Of a DNA stretch of 64,000 nt, positions 53,695-62,263 are shown piece by piece; the stretch's first letter is position 1; every line of letters begins with the position of its first letter. Source of the DNA: Oscillospiraceae bacterium (lineage in GTDB: Bacteria; Bacillota; Clostridia; Oscillospirales; Oscillospiraceae); contig JAISXU010000081.1 of the NCBI GenBank assembly GCA_031270395.1, positions 1-64,000 on the forward strand. Direction: 5' to 3'. The position numbers and the translations under genes are program-made. The notes under the pieces were generated by a model that ran no database searches, had not been told where the DNA came from, and saw only the letters and a program-made list of their open reading frames with translations.

Positions 53695-54951
53695 TCATGG
53701 GAATATCCCCTTTATCTCCTCCGCGTATATCAGCCGCCGGAGCGCCAGAATGTACGCCGCCATGCGGAGAGAACACGCGCGCTCCGCCTGTACCAGCTTG
53801 ATTTCCGCGTACGCGTTTGACATAATGTCCTCCAGCATTTCGTGTACGCGCTCGCGCGCCCACGTGAGCTCCTGAATGTTTTGCACCCACTCGAAATAGG
53901 ACACTATGACGCCGCCGCTGTTGGCGAAAATATCCGGAACCGCGAGTATGCCGCGCTCCTCCAGCACGGCGTCCGCCTCCGCCGTCGTCGGGCCGTTGGC
54001 CGCCTCGACGACATAACCGCAGCGCAGTCTTGCGGCGACCGTCGCGTCTATCTGGTTCTCCAGCGCCGCGGGGACAAGGATGTCGCACTCGCACGTCAGC
54101 GTTTCGTCATTCGTGATGTGGCGCACCCCGTCGCCGTCGTAATCGCGCAGCAGACCGCCCTTTTTCGTGTACAGCGCTATATCATCCGCGTCGAGACCGC
54201 CCTCGCGGTAAACGCCGCCGGAAACGTCGCTCATCGCGACGACGCGCGCGTTCCTGTGATGAAAAATTTTAGCGGCATTGCCCCCGACGTTGCCGTTGCC
54301 CTGAACGGCGACGCGCATACCATCAAGCGTTTTGCCGCGCTCCGCGAGCAGCAGCTTCGCGCTTATGACGACGCCGCGCCCCGTGGCGGACGCCCTCCCG
54401 CGTGAGCCGCCGAGTTCCACGGGTTTGCCGGTTACGACGCCGGGACAGGGCTTGCCCTTTAGCATACTGTAGGTGTCGAGCACCCACGCCATAATCTGCG
54501 CGTTCGTATTCACGTCGGGCGCGGGAATGTCGGAGTCCGCGCCGATGATAGGCTCTATGGCGTAAGTATAGCGCCGCGTCAGGCGGCATAGTTCGCGCTC
54601 GGAGAGCGTGCCGGGCTCCACTCTCACGCCGCCCTTCGCGCCTCCGAACGGGATATTGACGACGGCGCATTTCAGCGACATCCACGTCGCGAGCGCCTTT
54701 ATCTCGTTTAAGTCGCAATCCTGATGAAAACGTATCCCGCCCTTGAACGGGCCGCGAATATTCGAGTGCTGCACCCTGTAGCCCTCGAATACGCGCACAT
54801 TTCCGTCGTCCATCTCCACGGGCAGATACACCTTTGTCTCCCGCTGCGGATTTTTGATAATCTCAAACACACGCTGATTTATTTCCCCCACGCGCATCGC
54901 GCGCTCCATAATGGTCACGACGTTGGCGTAGGGATCGCGAACCTCTGACAT
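53695..54951 (-). CDS. Glutamate dehydrogenase (Glu/Leu/Phe/Val dehydrogenase family)
   Basis: 418 residues from the ATG at 54951 (RBS GGGAGGA). Catalytic region GGAKGGVRVEPGTL with the active-site Lys, PAPDVNTNAQIMAWV with the catalytic Asp, and the Rossmann motif VAVQGNGNVGGNAAKIF. It interconverts glutamate and 2-oxoglutarate plus ammonia with NAD(P). It heads a two-gene unit with the Lrp regulator. Confidence 0.95.
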   Translation of the reverse strand: MSEVRDPYANVVTIMERAMRVGEINQRVFEIIKNPQRETKVYLPVEMDDGNVRVFEGYRVQHSNIRGPFKGGIRFHQDCDLNEIKALATWMSLKCAVVNIPFGGAKGGVRVEPGTLSERELCRLTRRYTYAIEPIIGADSDIPAPDVNTNAQIMAWVLDTYSMLKGKPCPGVVTGKPVELGGSRGRASATGRGVVISAKLLLAERGKTLDGMRVAVQGNGNVGGNAAKIFHHRNARVVAMSDVSGGVYREGGLDADDIALYTKKGGLLRDYDGDGVRHITNDETLTCECDILVPAALENQIDATVAARLRCGYVVEAANGPTTAEADAVLEERGILAVPDIFANSGGVIVSYFEWVQNIQELTWARERVHEMLEDIMSNAYAEIKLVQAERACSLRMAAYILALRRLIYAEEIKGIFP

Positions 54952-55002
54952 GCGGCAGTTCCTCCCGGCTTTATACATATTTTTGACAGCTTCAGCGGAT
55001 CT

Positions 55003-55046
55003 GATTTAATGTGGGCGCGGGCTCGTCCCCGCGCCCGTATTAAATC
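55003..55046. promoter_or_regulatory. Large hairpin over the glutamate dehydrogenase promoter -10
   Basis: GATTTAATGTGGGCGCGGG and its near-perfect complement (19 bp, two G-T pairs), 5-base loop. It overlaps the -10 box of the minus-strand promoter and forms the 5' leader of that transcript. Confidence 0.6.
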
Positions 55047-55068
55047 ACCAAGGGGGGCGCCATGTCAA
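55039..55068 (-). promoter_or_regulatory. Promoter of the glutamate dehydrogenase-Lrp unit
   Basis: On the minus strand TTGACA (55068-55063), 18-base spacer, TTTAAT (55044-55039), about 90 bases before the ATG. Confidence 0.65.
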
Positions 55069-55113
55069 TAATTCAACTGTAAATGCTTATATTTCGGCGA
55101 AATAAGTATGTAT

Positions 55114-55132
55114 AACTTGATTAAATCAAGTT
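55114..55132. promoter_or_regulatory. Palindrome AACTTGAT-TAA-ATCAAGTT
   Basis: Perfect 8-bp arms in the AT-rich gap between the glutamate dehydrogenase and rpsB promoters. It has the size and symmetry of a dimeric repressor site. A second loose symmetry (CTTATATTTC...GAAATAAG) lies just upstream. Regulator unknown. From here to 55250 I see no gene. Confidence 0.4.
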
Positions 55133-55250
55133 TATTGCGTAAATACATCGCTTTTCAACGCTCGGACAGACACAGCAAATGTCGCCTCCGACGAACCATC
55201 GCAAGTGCGTCCCTACAGGAATAACAAGTCCCGCAGGGCATCCCTAACAA

Positions 55251-55294
55251 CAAACGAAATCATTCCCCAAAACAAACGAAATCATTCCCCAAAA
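55251..55294 (+). repeat. Two 22-bp tandem units containing CAAACGAAAT
   Basis: CAAACGAAATCATTCCCCAA (plus AA) occurs twice in direct succession. CAAACGAAAT is shared with the dispersed element at 13121, 36001 and 50961. Confidence 0.85.
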
Positions 55295-55301
55295 GTTTCT
55301 A

Positions 55302-55330
55302 TTGTTTTTTTTTCTGCAGTATGCTAAACT
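55302..55330 (+). promoter_or_regulatory. Promoter of rpsB
   Basis: TTGTTT (55302-55307), 17-base spacer, TAAACT (55325-55330) with an extended TGC before it. It leaves an rpsB leader of about 190 bases (55337-55525), long enough for the autoregulatory structures known for rpsB; I could not assign one. Confidence 0.5.
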
Positions 55331-55525
55331 GTTGCCGCAGACACTATTACGCACGGTTCCGGATTTTTTGCCATGTGCCGTTCGGAGCGCGCCGTTTCGC
55401 CCGCGCGAGGATTTGCGGGCGGGGAGGGCGCCGCTTGGGGCGGTTGGCGCTGGAGACGATGGGGCCGGAGGGAGAGCGGCGTTTGAACGCGGCTCAAATC
55501 AACAAAAAAACGGAGGAATTTGTTC

Positions 55526-56434
55526 ATGGCGGTAGTTACAATGAAACAGCTTTTGGAGGCGGGCGTACATTTCGGGCACCAGACGAGGCGCTGGAACCCG
55601 AAAATGGCGCCGTATATCTATATGGAGCGCAACGGCATCTATATAATCGACCTCCAAAAAACGGTGAAGAAGCTCGACGAGGCGTATAATTTTGTGCGCC
55701 TGATGAGCGAGGGCGGGGGCGCGCTTCTCTTTGTGGGCACAAAAAAGCAGGCGCAGGACTCCGTGCGCGACGAGGCGGAGAGGGCCGGAGCGTACTATGT
55801 CAACGCGCGCTGGCTCGGCGGAATGCTCACCAATTTCAAGACGATGCGGACGCGCATCGACAGGCTCGCGCAGTTGCGCAAAATGCAGGAGGACGGCACG
55901 TTCGACATGCTGCCGAAAAAAGAGGTCATCAAGCACACAAACGAGATCGCCAAGCTGGAGAAGTACCTCGGAGGCGTCAAGAACATGAAAAAGCCTCCCG
56001 CCGCGCTGTTCATAGTCGATCCGCGCAAGGAACGCAACGCGATAGCCGAGGCGAGAAAGCTCAAGATACCGATAGTGGCCATTGTGGACACAAACTGCGA
56101 TCCCGACGAGATCGACTATATAATCCCCGGCAACGACGACGCGATACGCGCAATCCGCCTCATGTCCCAGACGATGGCGAACGCCGTCATAGAGGGCAGG
56201 CAGGGAGCGGACGCGGAGGCGCCGGAGGGCGATGGCAGTGAGGCGTCCGGACTCGGCGAGGCCGCGGCGACGGAAACGCCCGAAATCGCGGCGCCGGCGG
56301 AACCGGTTGCGCCCGCGGCGCCCGCGGCGCCGGCTGAACCGATAGCGCAGGCGGCGCCGGAGCCGGCAAAACAGGAGGCCGCCGCGGAGCCGGAAGCTCC
56401 CGCGGAAGCGGCGCCGGCCGGCGAGCCGGCGTAA
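55526..56434 (+). CDS. rpsB: 30S ribosomal protein S2 with long acidic Ala/Pro tail
   Basis: 302 residues. [55 protein letters not shown] and [20 protein letters not shown] are S2 signatures. After about residue 230 a low-complexity tail ([18 protein letters not shown]...) of roughly 70 residues extends beyond the usual end. RBS GGAGG precedes the ATG at 55526. Confidence 0.97.
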   Translation: MAVVTMKQLLEAGVHFGHQTRRWNPKMAPYIYMERNGIYIIDLQKTVKKLDEAYNFVRLMSEGGGALLFVGTKKQAQDSVRDEAERAGAYYVNARWLGGMLTNFKTMRTRIDRLAQLRKMQEDGTFDMLPKKEVIKHTNEIAKLEKYLGGVKNMKKPPAALFIVDPRKERNAIAEARKLKIPIVAIVDTNCDPDEIDYIIPGNDDAIRAIRLMSQTMANAVIEGRQGADAEAPEGDGSEASGLGEAAATETPEIAAPAEPVAPAAPAAPAEPIAQAAPEPAKQEAAAEPEAPAEAAPAGEPA

Positions 56435-56443
56435 CGGCGGATA

Positions 56444-56577
56444 ATATTAATTCGCACGATATGTCGTGTCGAATTAATATCGCGCATATGTTTCGGTTGC
56501 CGCCATAGGTGGCGAGAAACATGCGCTTATGAGCGAGAAAAGTCCCGAGCGGCTTTGCCGTAAGGATAAGACTTTTC
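56444..56577 (+). promoter_or_regulatory. Structured rpsB-tsf spacer with three hairpins
   Basis: Hairpin 1: ATATTAATTCG (56444-56454) with CGAATTAATAT (56470-56480), loop also pairing CACGA/TCGTG. Hairpin 2: ATGTTTC (56488) with GAAACAT (56516), inner GCCGCC/GGTGGC. Hairpin 3: GAAAAGTC (56537) with GACTTTTC (56570). A GATTAATATC near 56583 could compete with hairpin 1. It ends about 35 bases before tsf. Confidence 0.6.
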
Positions 56578-56615
56578 GAGCGGATTAATATCAATGTAAA
56601 GGAAGGTCATTTGTG

Positions 56616-57548
56616 ATGGCATTTTCCGCAGGCGACGTAAAGGCTCTGCGCGAGCAGACCGGCGTCGGTATGATGGACTGTAAAAAAGCGCTGGAGGCGT
56701 CCGGCGGCGACATGGAGAAAGCGATAGATTATCTGCGCGAGCGCGGACTGGCGGCGGCGCAGAAGAAGGCGGGGCGCGTCGCCGCCGAGGGCGTCGCGTA
56801 CGCGGCCGTGTTCGGGGACGTCGGCGTCGCCGTGGAGGTCAACGCGGAGACGGACTTCGTGGCGAAGAACGACAAGTTCCTCGATTTTGTCAAGGGCGTC
56901 GCGCAAGCCGTTGCGGACGGAGCGCCGTCCGACGTGGACGCGCTGCTGGACTCCGTATATCCGGGCGGGGACAAGACGGTGCGCGAGCGCCGGCAGGAGA
57001 TGGTGCTCGTCATCGGCGAGAACATCAGTGTGCGCCGTTTCGCGCGATATGACGAGGGGCTGTGCGTGCCGTACGTACACGCTGGCGGCAAGATAGGCGT
57101 TCTTGTCGTACTCGAGTGTGAAAACGTATCCGATACGGACGCGGTGAGGGAACTCGGCAGAGATATAGCGATGCAGATAGCGGCCATGCGGCCGACATAT
57201 CTGGATTCGTCGGCCGTCGATCCCAAGGAGCTCGAGCGCGAGCGCGAGATACAGCTCAGCAAGGCACTAGAGGAGAACAAGGCGAAAAAGCTGCCCGAGG
57301 AGAAGTCACTCCAGATAGCCCAGAGTATGGTAAAAGGGCGGATAAACAAGTTCTTTGAGGAGATATGTCTGCTCAATCAGCCGTATGTCAAAGGGGACAA
57401 GATAACCGTCGGGCAGCACGTTAAGAACGTCTCAAAGGAGCTCGGGGGCGACGTGAGGATCAAGGCGTTCACGCGATTTGAAAAGGGCGAGGGAATAGAG
57501 AAAAAGCAGGAGGATTTTGCCGCCGAGATCGCCGACCTCGTAAAATAA
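56616..57548 (+). CDS. tsf: Elongation factor Ts
   Basis: 310 residues. UBA-like N-domain (VKALREQTGVGMMDCKKALE), the TDFVAKND motif that contacts EF-Tu, and the C-terminal QPYVKGDKITVGQHV region. It is the nucleotide-exchange factor for EF-Tu. A GTG one codon earlier is an alternative start. The usual next genes pyrH and frr do not follow; an SLH protein gene does. Confidence 0.96.
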   Translation: MAFSAGDVKALREQTGVGMMDCKKALEASGGDMEKAIDYLRERGLAAAQKKAGRVAAEGVAYAAVFGDVGVAVEVNAETDFVAKNDKFLDFVKGVAQAVADGAPSDVDALLDSVYPGGDKTVRERRQEMVLVIGENISVRRFARYDEGLCVPYVHAGGKIGVLVVLECENVSDTDAVRELGRDIAMQIAAMRPTYLDSSAVDPKELEREREIQLSKALEENKAKKLPEEKSLQIAQSMVKGRINKFFEEICLLNQPYVKGDKITVGQHVKNVSKELGGDVRIKAFTRFEKGEGIEKKQEDFAAEIADLVK

Positions 57549-57551
57549 AGC

Positions 57552-58703
57552 ATGAAAAAGATTGTGACGGCAGCGATAGCGGCGCTGATGACGGTGTGCA
57601 TGACGACGGCTTACGCGCAGCAGCCGGGCGGCGCCTCCGATCCGCTTGTGACGCTTATGTACCTAAACGAGACGTACCGCCCGGCGCTCGTCGCCGACGG
57701 CCGCGCGGAGATCGACAGGGCGCTCGGCGCCGTGTATGACGCCGCGGCGGAGAAGCTCGGGCTTGGCGAGAGCGTTCCGGGGTACAGCTTTGCCGGGAGC
57801 TTCACGGAGCTGGCGCTGGAGCCGGGCGACGTCGTCAGGCTGACCTCCGGCAGCAGCTTCATACTGACGCGGGGCGCGGCTTCACTCGCCATAGAAAACG
57901 GCGGGGTCATAAACGTGTCCACGGGCAATGTGGTGAGCTCCGGCTCGATGCTCGTGGTAAACCAGCGATATATGTGCGTGGAGGAGACCGAGGCTGTCGT
58001 TACCGCCTCGGCGGACGCCGTAGGGCAGGTGGACGGCTATTACATGACCGACGGCGTCGCGGTGACGAAGCACGCGGTATTTTCAGACGTAAAAACCTCG
58101 GACTGGTTCTACGACGCCGTGGATTACGCATACAGTAACAAGCTGCTCAACGGAGTCGCGGCCGACAGGTTCGCGCCGAACGACTCCATGACGCGCGCGA
58201 TGTTTGTGACCGCGCTGTACAGGCTCGACGGCACGCCGCCCGTCACCGACGCGGGCGAGTTTTCCGACGTGGCGGACCCGTCGCAGTATTATTACGGCGC
58301 GGTGAGCTGGGCCAACGGGAATAAGATCGTCACGGGCTACGGCGACGGCAGCTTCCGCCCGTCCGCGAGCATAACGCGCGAGCAGATGGCCGTCATAATG
58401 TACCGATACGCGATATATAAGGGTATAGATACCGCGTCGGCCGGCGCGGGGTCGGGGAGCTTTGACGCGTTCTCCGACAGCGCGGACGTGTCAGCGTACG
58501 CCGCCGACGCCGTGCGTTGGGCGGTGGCTCTCGGCGTCGTCAACGGCTCAGACGGTAAACTGCTTCCCGGCGGGACTGCCACAAGAGCGCAAGTGGCGCA
58601 GATAATCCTGAATTTTAACGAAAAAGTTATCGCGCAGAGTGTTGAGACAAGGAACGACGGGGCGGCGGAGACCGGCGCGTCCGCCGAAACTCCGCAATTG
58701 TGA
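57552..58703 (+). CDS. Secreted protein with three S-layer homology domains
   Basis: 383 residues. Signal peptide MKKIVTAAIAALMTVCMTTAYA. A unique region (25-175) with beta-rich sequence, then three SLH domains (about 176-235, 240-295, 305-365) carrying DWFYDAVDYAYSNKLLNGV, FAPNDSMTRAMFVTALYRL and FRPSASITREQMAVIMYRY. SLH domains bind pyruvylated wall polymers. It starts only three bases after tsf and precedes a second SLH protein by 13 bases. Confidence 0.92.
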   Translation: MKKIVTAAIAALMTVCMTTAYAQQPGGASDPLVTLMYLNETYRPALVADGRAEIDRALGAVYDAAAEKLGLGESVPGYSFAGSFTELALEPGDVVRLTSGSSFILTRGAASLAIENGGVINVSTGNVVSSGSMLVVNQRYMCVEETEAVVTASADAVGQVDGYYMTDGVAVTKHAVFSDVKTSDWFYDAVDYAYSNKLLNGVAADRFAPNDSMTRAMFVTALYRLDGTPPVTDAGEFSDVADPSQYYYGAVSWANGNKIVTGYGDGSFRPSASITREQMAVIMYRYAIYKGIDTASAGAGSGSFDAFSDSADVSAYAADAVRWAVALGVVNGSDGKLLPGGTATRAQVAQIILNFNEKVIAQSVETRNDGAAETGASAETPQL

Positions 58704-58716
58704 GAAAGGACTGAAT

Positions 58717-61700
58717 ATGAACGTGAAAATAAAACGGCTGATTTCGACCGCTCTCCTATCGGCGCTTCTCCTGTCTATCGCACCGCCCGGCGCGCATTTC
58801 TCGGCGGCCTCCGCGCCGTCAAGCTGGGCCGTCCCGGAGATAAACGAAGCCAACACCGAGGGACTTCTGACACCGAACGCGCAGAAGGACTTCCAGAGGA
58901 ATCTGACGCGTTCAGAGTTCTGCGAGCTCGTCGTAGCGCTGATTGAGCGCACTCTGGGACAGGAGCTGCCGCTGCCGGCGGCGAATCCGTTCACGGACAC
59001 GAGCAACATCGACGTGCAGAAGGCGTCGCTCTACGGCGGGTCAACTCCCGTCGTCAACGGAGTCGGCAACGGTCTGTTCGCGCCGGACAAGAGCGTGGCG
59101 CGGCAGGAGATCATCACCATGATGATACGCGCGCTCAACCGCCTTTCGACCGACACGGGAAAAAATCTGCTGCCGTCGCAGCCGGTGGCCTCGCTCCCGT
59201 TCGGCGACAGCTCGAAGATCGCCGATTACGCCGTTAACTCGGTAAAGACGGCGTATGCCAACGGGATGATAAAGGGCAATAATCTGGGGAACTTCAACCC
59301 GCTCGCGCAGATAACGTCGGAGGAGTGCGTCGCCGTCGTCAGGCGCAGCAACAACTCGTCGCAGACCATAATCAACGCGGGACTCACCAACGAGCAGCTC
59401 GCCGACAAGACGGTCAGGGACATGAACATCGGCTTTGCCTACGGCGACACCGCCGACGGGGTATCGCAGAGCATCCTGCTGCCGGCGACGGGCGCGGGCG
59501 GCGCCGCCATAACGTGGTCGAGCGCTAATCCGAACGCCGTCAGCGCGTCGGGTACAGTCTCGACGGTTGGCGCCCCGCAGACCGCGACGCTCACTGCCAC
59601 GGTCAGAATAGGCACGGCGACGAGAACGAGGCAGTTCACGCTTAAAACGACGTCCTCGACAGGGGATAACAGGTTACTCGAAAACGCGTACAGGGAGCTT
59701 GAAATACTGTTCCTCAATCAGGGCGATACGCTCAGCTCGGTGACGGGGCGCGTGTTCCTGCCGGACACCGTTCTTGGCGCGGACGTAACATGGACTTCAA
59801 GTCTGCCCTCGACAGTAAACGCGGGCACCGGCGCGGTGACGATTCCGTCAAACGGCTCGCAGAGCGTCACGCTGACGGCTACTATCGCATATAACGGGAA
59901 GTACGTGACTAAGACATTCGTGCTGTCCGTCACGGATCCGAGCAGCGTAAAGCAGGTATCTCTGCACGGCGTCGAGCTTGGCATGACGCTGAGTCAGACG
60001 CAGTCGGTACTCGGCACGGCAAGGGACAGCTTCAAGCTGTCGACAACTGAGACGTGGTACGTCTTCCATACAAACTACAATAGTTTTATCGCCGTATGCA
60101 TCCGGTCGAACGGCGTTGCCGCAATATACTCGATGGCGTCGAGTTGGGCGACGCAGCTGAAAAACAAGACGACCGGCGCGGTGATAACGCCCGAACAGGC
60201 CGACGCGATGACGGGCGTCGGCGGCAGGGCGTACACCGACAGCGCCGTATCCGGCGGGACTCGCTACGCCGTGCTGATCTATGACGAGACGTCCGGCGTG
60301 ACCGCTGCGCGGGTGTTCGACTCCGGGCCGGCGGAGCAGTTTATATTTCAGACGATAAACGCGTTCCGGTATCTCAAAGGCTATTCGGTGCTCGCGTGGA
60401 ACGCGAAGCTCGGGGCGTCGGCGAGGGCACACACCGCCGACATGGGCACGAACAATTATCTGTCCGAGACGGGTCGCAGCGGCAGCACCTTCGCCACGCG
60501 CGCGCTGGCGCAGGGCTATGAGAGCGCGCTGGTGGCCTCCGGCGCGGTGACGGGCGGAGGCGCGAACGCTTTTGATATCCTCGACGGCTATATCGGAGTC
60601 GCCACCAACCGCGCAAAGCTGCTGAGCACGTCGCTGACTGTCGTCGGCGTGGGCTTCGGGAGCGGATACTCCGGCGCGAACAGCACGCTGGGAACGGTCG
60701 TGTTCGGGACGCTGATAGGCATTACGGGAGTTACAAGCACGCCGTCGGCAGTGGCGGTCAACGTCAACGGCAGCGCCGTCGTGACACTGACCGTCTCGCC
60801 GTCGAACCGGAACGAGACGTTCACCGTCGCGTCGTCGAACACCTATTACTTTACCGTGACTGCGAATACCGGCTCCGCCTCGACGGTGACGGCGACGCTC
60901 ACGGGGGTGGCGCAGGGCAGCGCGAACATCACGGTTACCGGCAGCTCCAGCGGCAACGTGTACTCGATCCCCGTAAGTATCGGCACGGTCTACGCGTCGA
61001 GCGTCACTATAAGTAACGAGAAAACGACGGTTGTAAGCAATCAAACGACCCCGGTTGCAAACGCCGGCAACTATGTTCTGGGCAAGGGAAATACGTACAA
61101 GTTCACCGCGTATACGAACACTTCCTCTTCGTACGCGACGGACGCCGCCGTCACGTGGTCGTCCTCCGCCCCCTCCGTGGCCACGGTATCCTCGACCGGC
61201 CTCGTCACGGGCTTGAACAACGGTACGGCGGCGATAACGGCGAGGATACAGCGCAGCGCCAGCGCGAGCGATTATATAACCGTGACGATGAGTTTCACCG
61301 TAGTCACGCTGTCGTTCAGCGGCACAGGAATGAGCAACAACATCTTAAGCCTGAATATATCCAGCTCCAATGCCTCCGCCGTGATAACCCCGACCGTGGC
61401 GGGCGCGTCGCTGCCGAGCGGGACGACGCTGCAGTATTACGGGACGTCGAGTAATTCCGGCATAGTCACGGTTGCGTCCGCGTACGCGTCAACGGTTAGC
61501 GTCACGGGCGTGGCTTCCGGACAGGCGGCGATAAACGTCACGGCGATCGCGACAGGCTTGACCGGCGACGCAAAAGTCACCGGTAGCTTCACGGCGACAG
61601 TCACAGGACAGTCGCAGTATCCGACGGGCTTCACCCTTTCGACGACAGAACTTACAGTCTACGCCGGAGATCCCACACCAAAATACATCACCGTTACGAC

Positions 61701-62196
61701 GAATCCTCCCAATGTTGCGAACAAGACCATGGTGATCGATGCTGCGGAGTCAACGTCGGGCTATGGTAGTATCGCATCAATTACGCTGGACAGCACAAAC
61801 AACAGAATTGCGATTGCTGGCAATGCTACGGGAACAGTGAGCATACGCGTGTATATGAAGGGACAAAATATCGACGATCGGATAAATCCGCAAACTTTCT
61901 CAGTTACTGTCGCTCCCGCGGAGGTTACCGGCATTATGATCAATGGTGGCGCCGAGTCCGTAACTATTGACAACAACCAGGCTGTAACTCTAACTTGTCA
62001 ACTGGTGCCCTCGTACGCGACGACGCCCGTCACAATCATATGGAGCAGTAACAATCCCGCAGCAGCTACAGTTGACACAAACGGCGTCGTCACACCGGTT
62101 GGCAATGGTCAAGCGATTATCACCGCGGCAATAAACAACACATATATAACTGATACAATTGGCGTTAGTGTAACCTTTCTCGGTCCTCAGACTTAA
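58717..62196 (+). CDS. SLH-CAP-Ig multidomain surface protein
   Basis: 1159 residues from the ATG at 58717 (RBS AAAGGA). Signal peptide (1-31); SLH repeats (about 40-210); two atrophied Ig-like domains (225-310, 320-408; AAITWSSANPNAVSASGTVS type); a CAP-associated domain (410-535, VSLHGVELGMTLSQTQSVLG); a CAP/SCP domain (540-680, INAFRYLKGYSVLAWNAKLG, ARAHTADM); then several BIG2-type Ig domains. It is a wall-bound exported protein of unknown role. The last 500 bases are less GC-rich than the rest. Confidence 0.92.
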   Translation: MNVKIKRLISTALLSALLLSIAPPGAHFSAASAPSSWAVPEINEANTEGLLTPNAQKDFQRNLTRSEFCELVVALIERTLGQELPLPAANPFTDTSNIDVQKASLYGGSTPVVNGVGNGLFAPDKSVARQEIITMMIRALNRLSTDTGKNLLPSQPVASLPFGDSSKIADYAVNSVKTAYANGMIKGNNLGNFNPLAQITSEECVAVVRRSNNSSQTIINAGLTNEQLADKTVRDMNIGFAYGDTADGVSQSILLPATGAGGAAITWSSANPNAVSASGTVSTVGAPQTATLTATVRIGTATRTRQFTLKTTSSTGDNRLLENAYRELEILFLNQGDTLSSVTGRVFLPDTVLGADVTWTSSLPSTVNAGTGAVTIPSNGSQSVTLTATIAYNGKYVTKTFVLSVTDPSSVKQVSLHGVELGMTLSQTQSVLGTARDSFKLSTTETWYVFHTNYNSFIAVCIRSNGVAAIYSMASSWATQLKNKTTGAVITPEQADAMTGVGGRAYTDSAVSGGTRYAVLIYDETSGVTAARVFDSGPAEQFIFQTINAFRYLKGYSVLAWNAKLGASARAHTADMGTNNYLSETGRSGSTFATRALAQGYESALVASGAVTGGGANAFDILDGYIGVATNRAKLLSTSLTVVGVGFGSGYSGANSTLGTVVFGTLIGITGVTSTPSAVAVNVNGSAVVTLTVSPSNRNETFTVASSNTYYFTVTANTGSASTVTATLTGVAQGSANITVTGSSSGNVYSIPVSIGTVYASSVTISNEKTTVVSNQTTPVANAGNYVLGKGNTYKFTAYTNTSSSYATDAAVTWSSSAPSVATVSSTGLVTGLNNGTAAITARIQRSASASDYITVTMSFTVVTLSFSGTGMSNNILSLNISSSNASAVITPTVAGASLPSGTTLQYYGTSSNSGIVTVASAYASTVSVTGVASGQAAINVTAIATGLTGDAKVTGSFTATVTGQSQYPTGFTLSTTELTVYAGDPTPKYITVTTNPPNVANKTMVIDAAESTSGYGSIASITLDSTNNRIAIAGNATGTVSIRVYMKGQNIDDRINPQTFSVTVAPAEVTGIMINGGAESVTIDNNQAVTLTCQLVPSYATTPVTIIWSSNNPAAATVDTNGVVTPVGNGQAIITAAINNTYITDTIGVSVTFLGPQT

Positions 62197-62263
62197 CAGC
62201 AACGTTTAGCGCCGCTCCGTGCGGAGCAATAACGCTCCGACTTGTGAAAGGGGGGCAGCGGAT

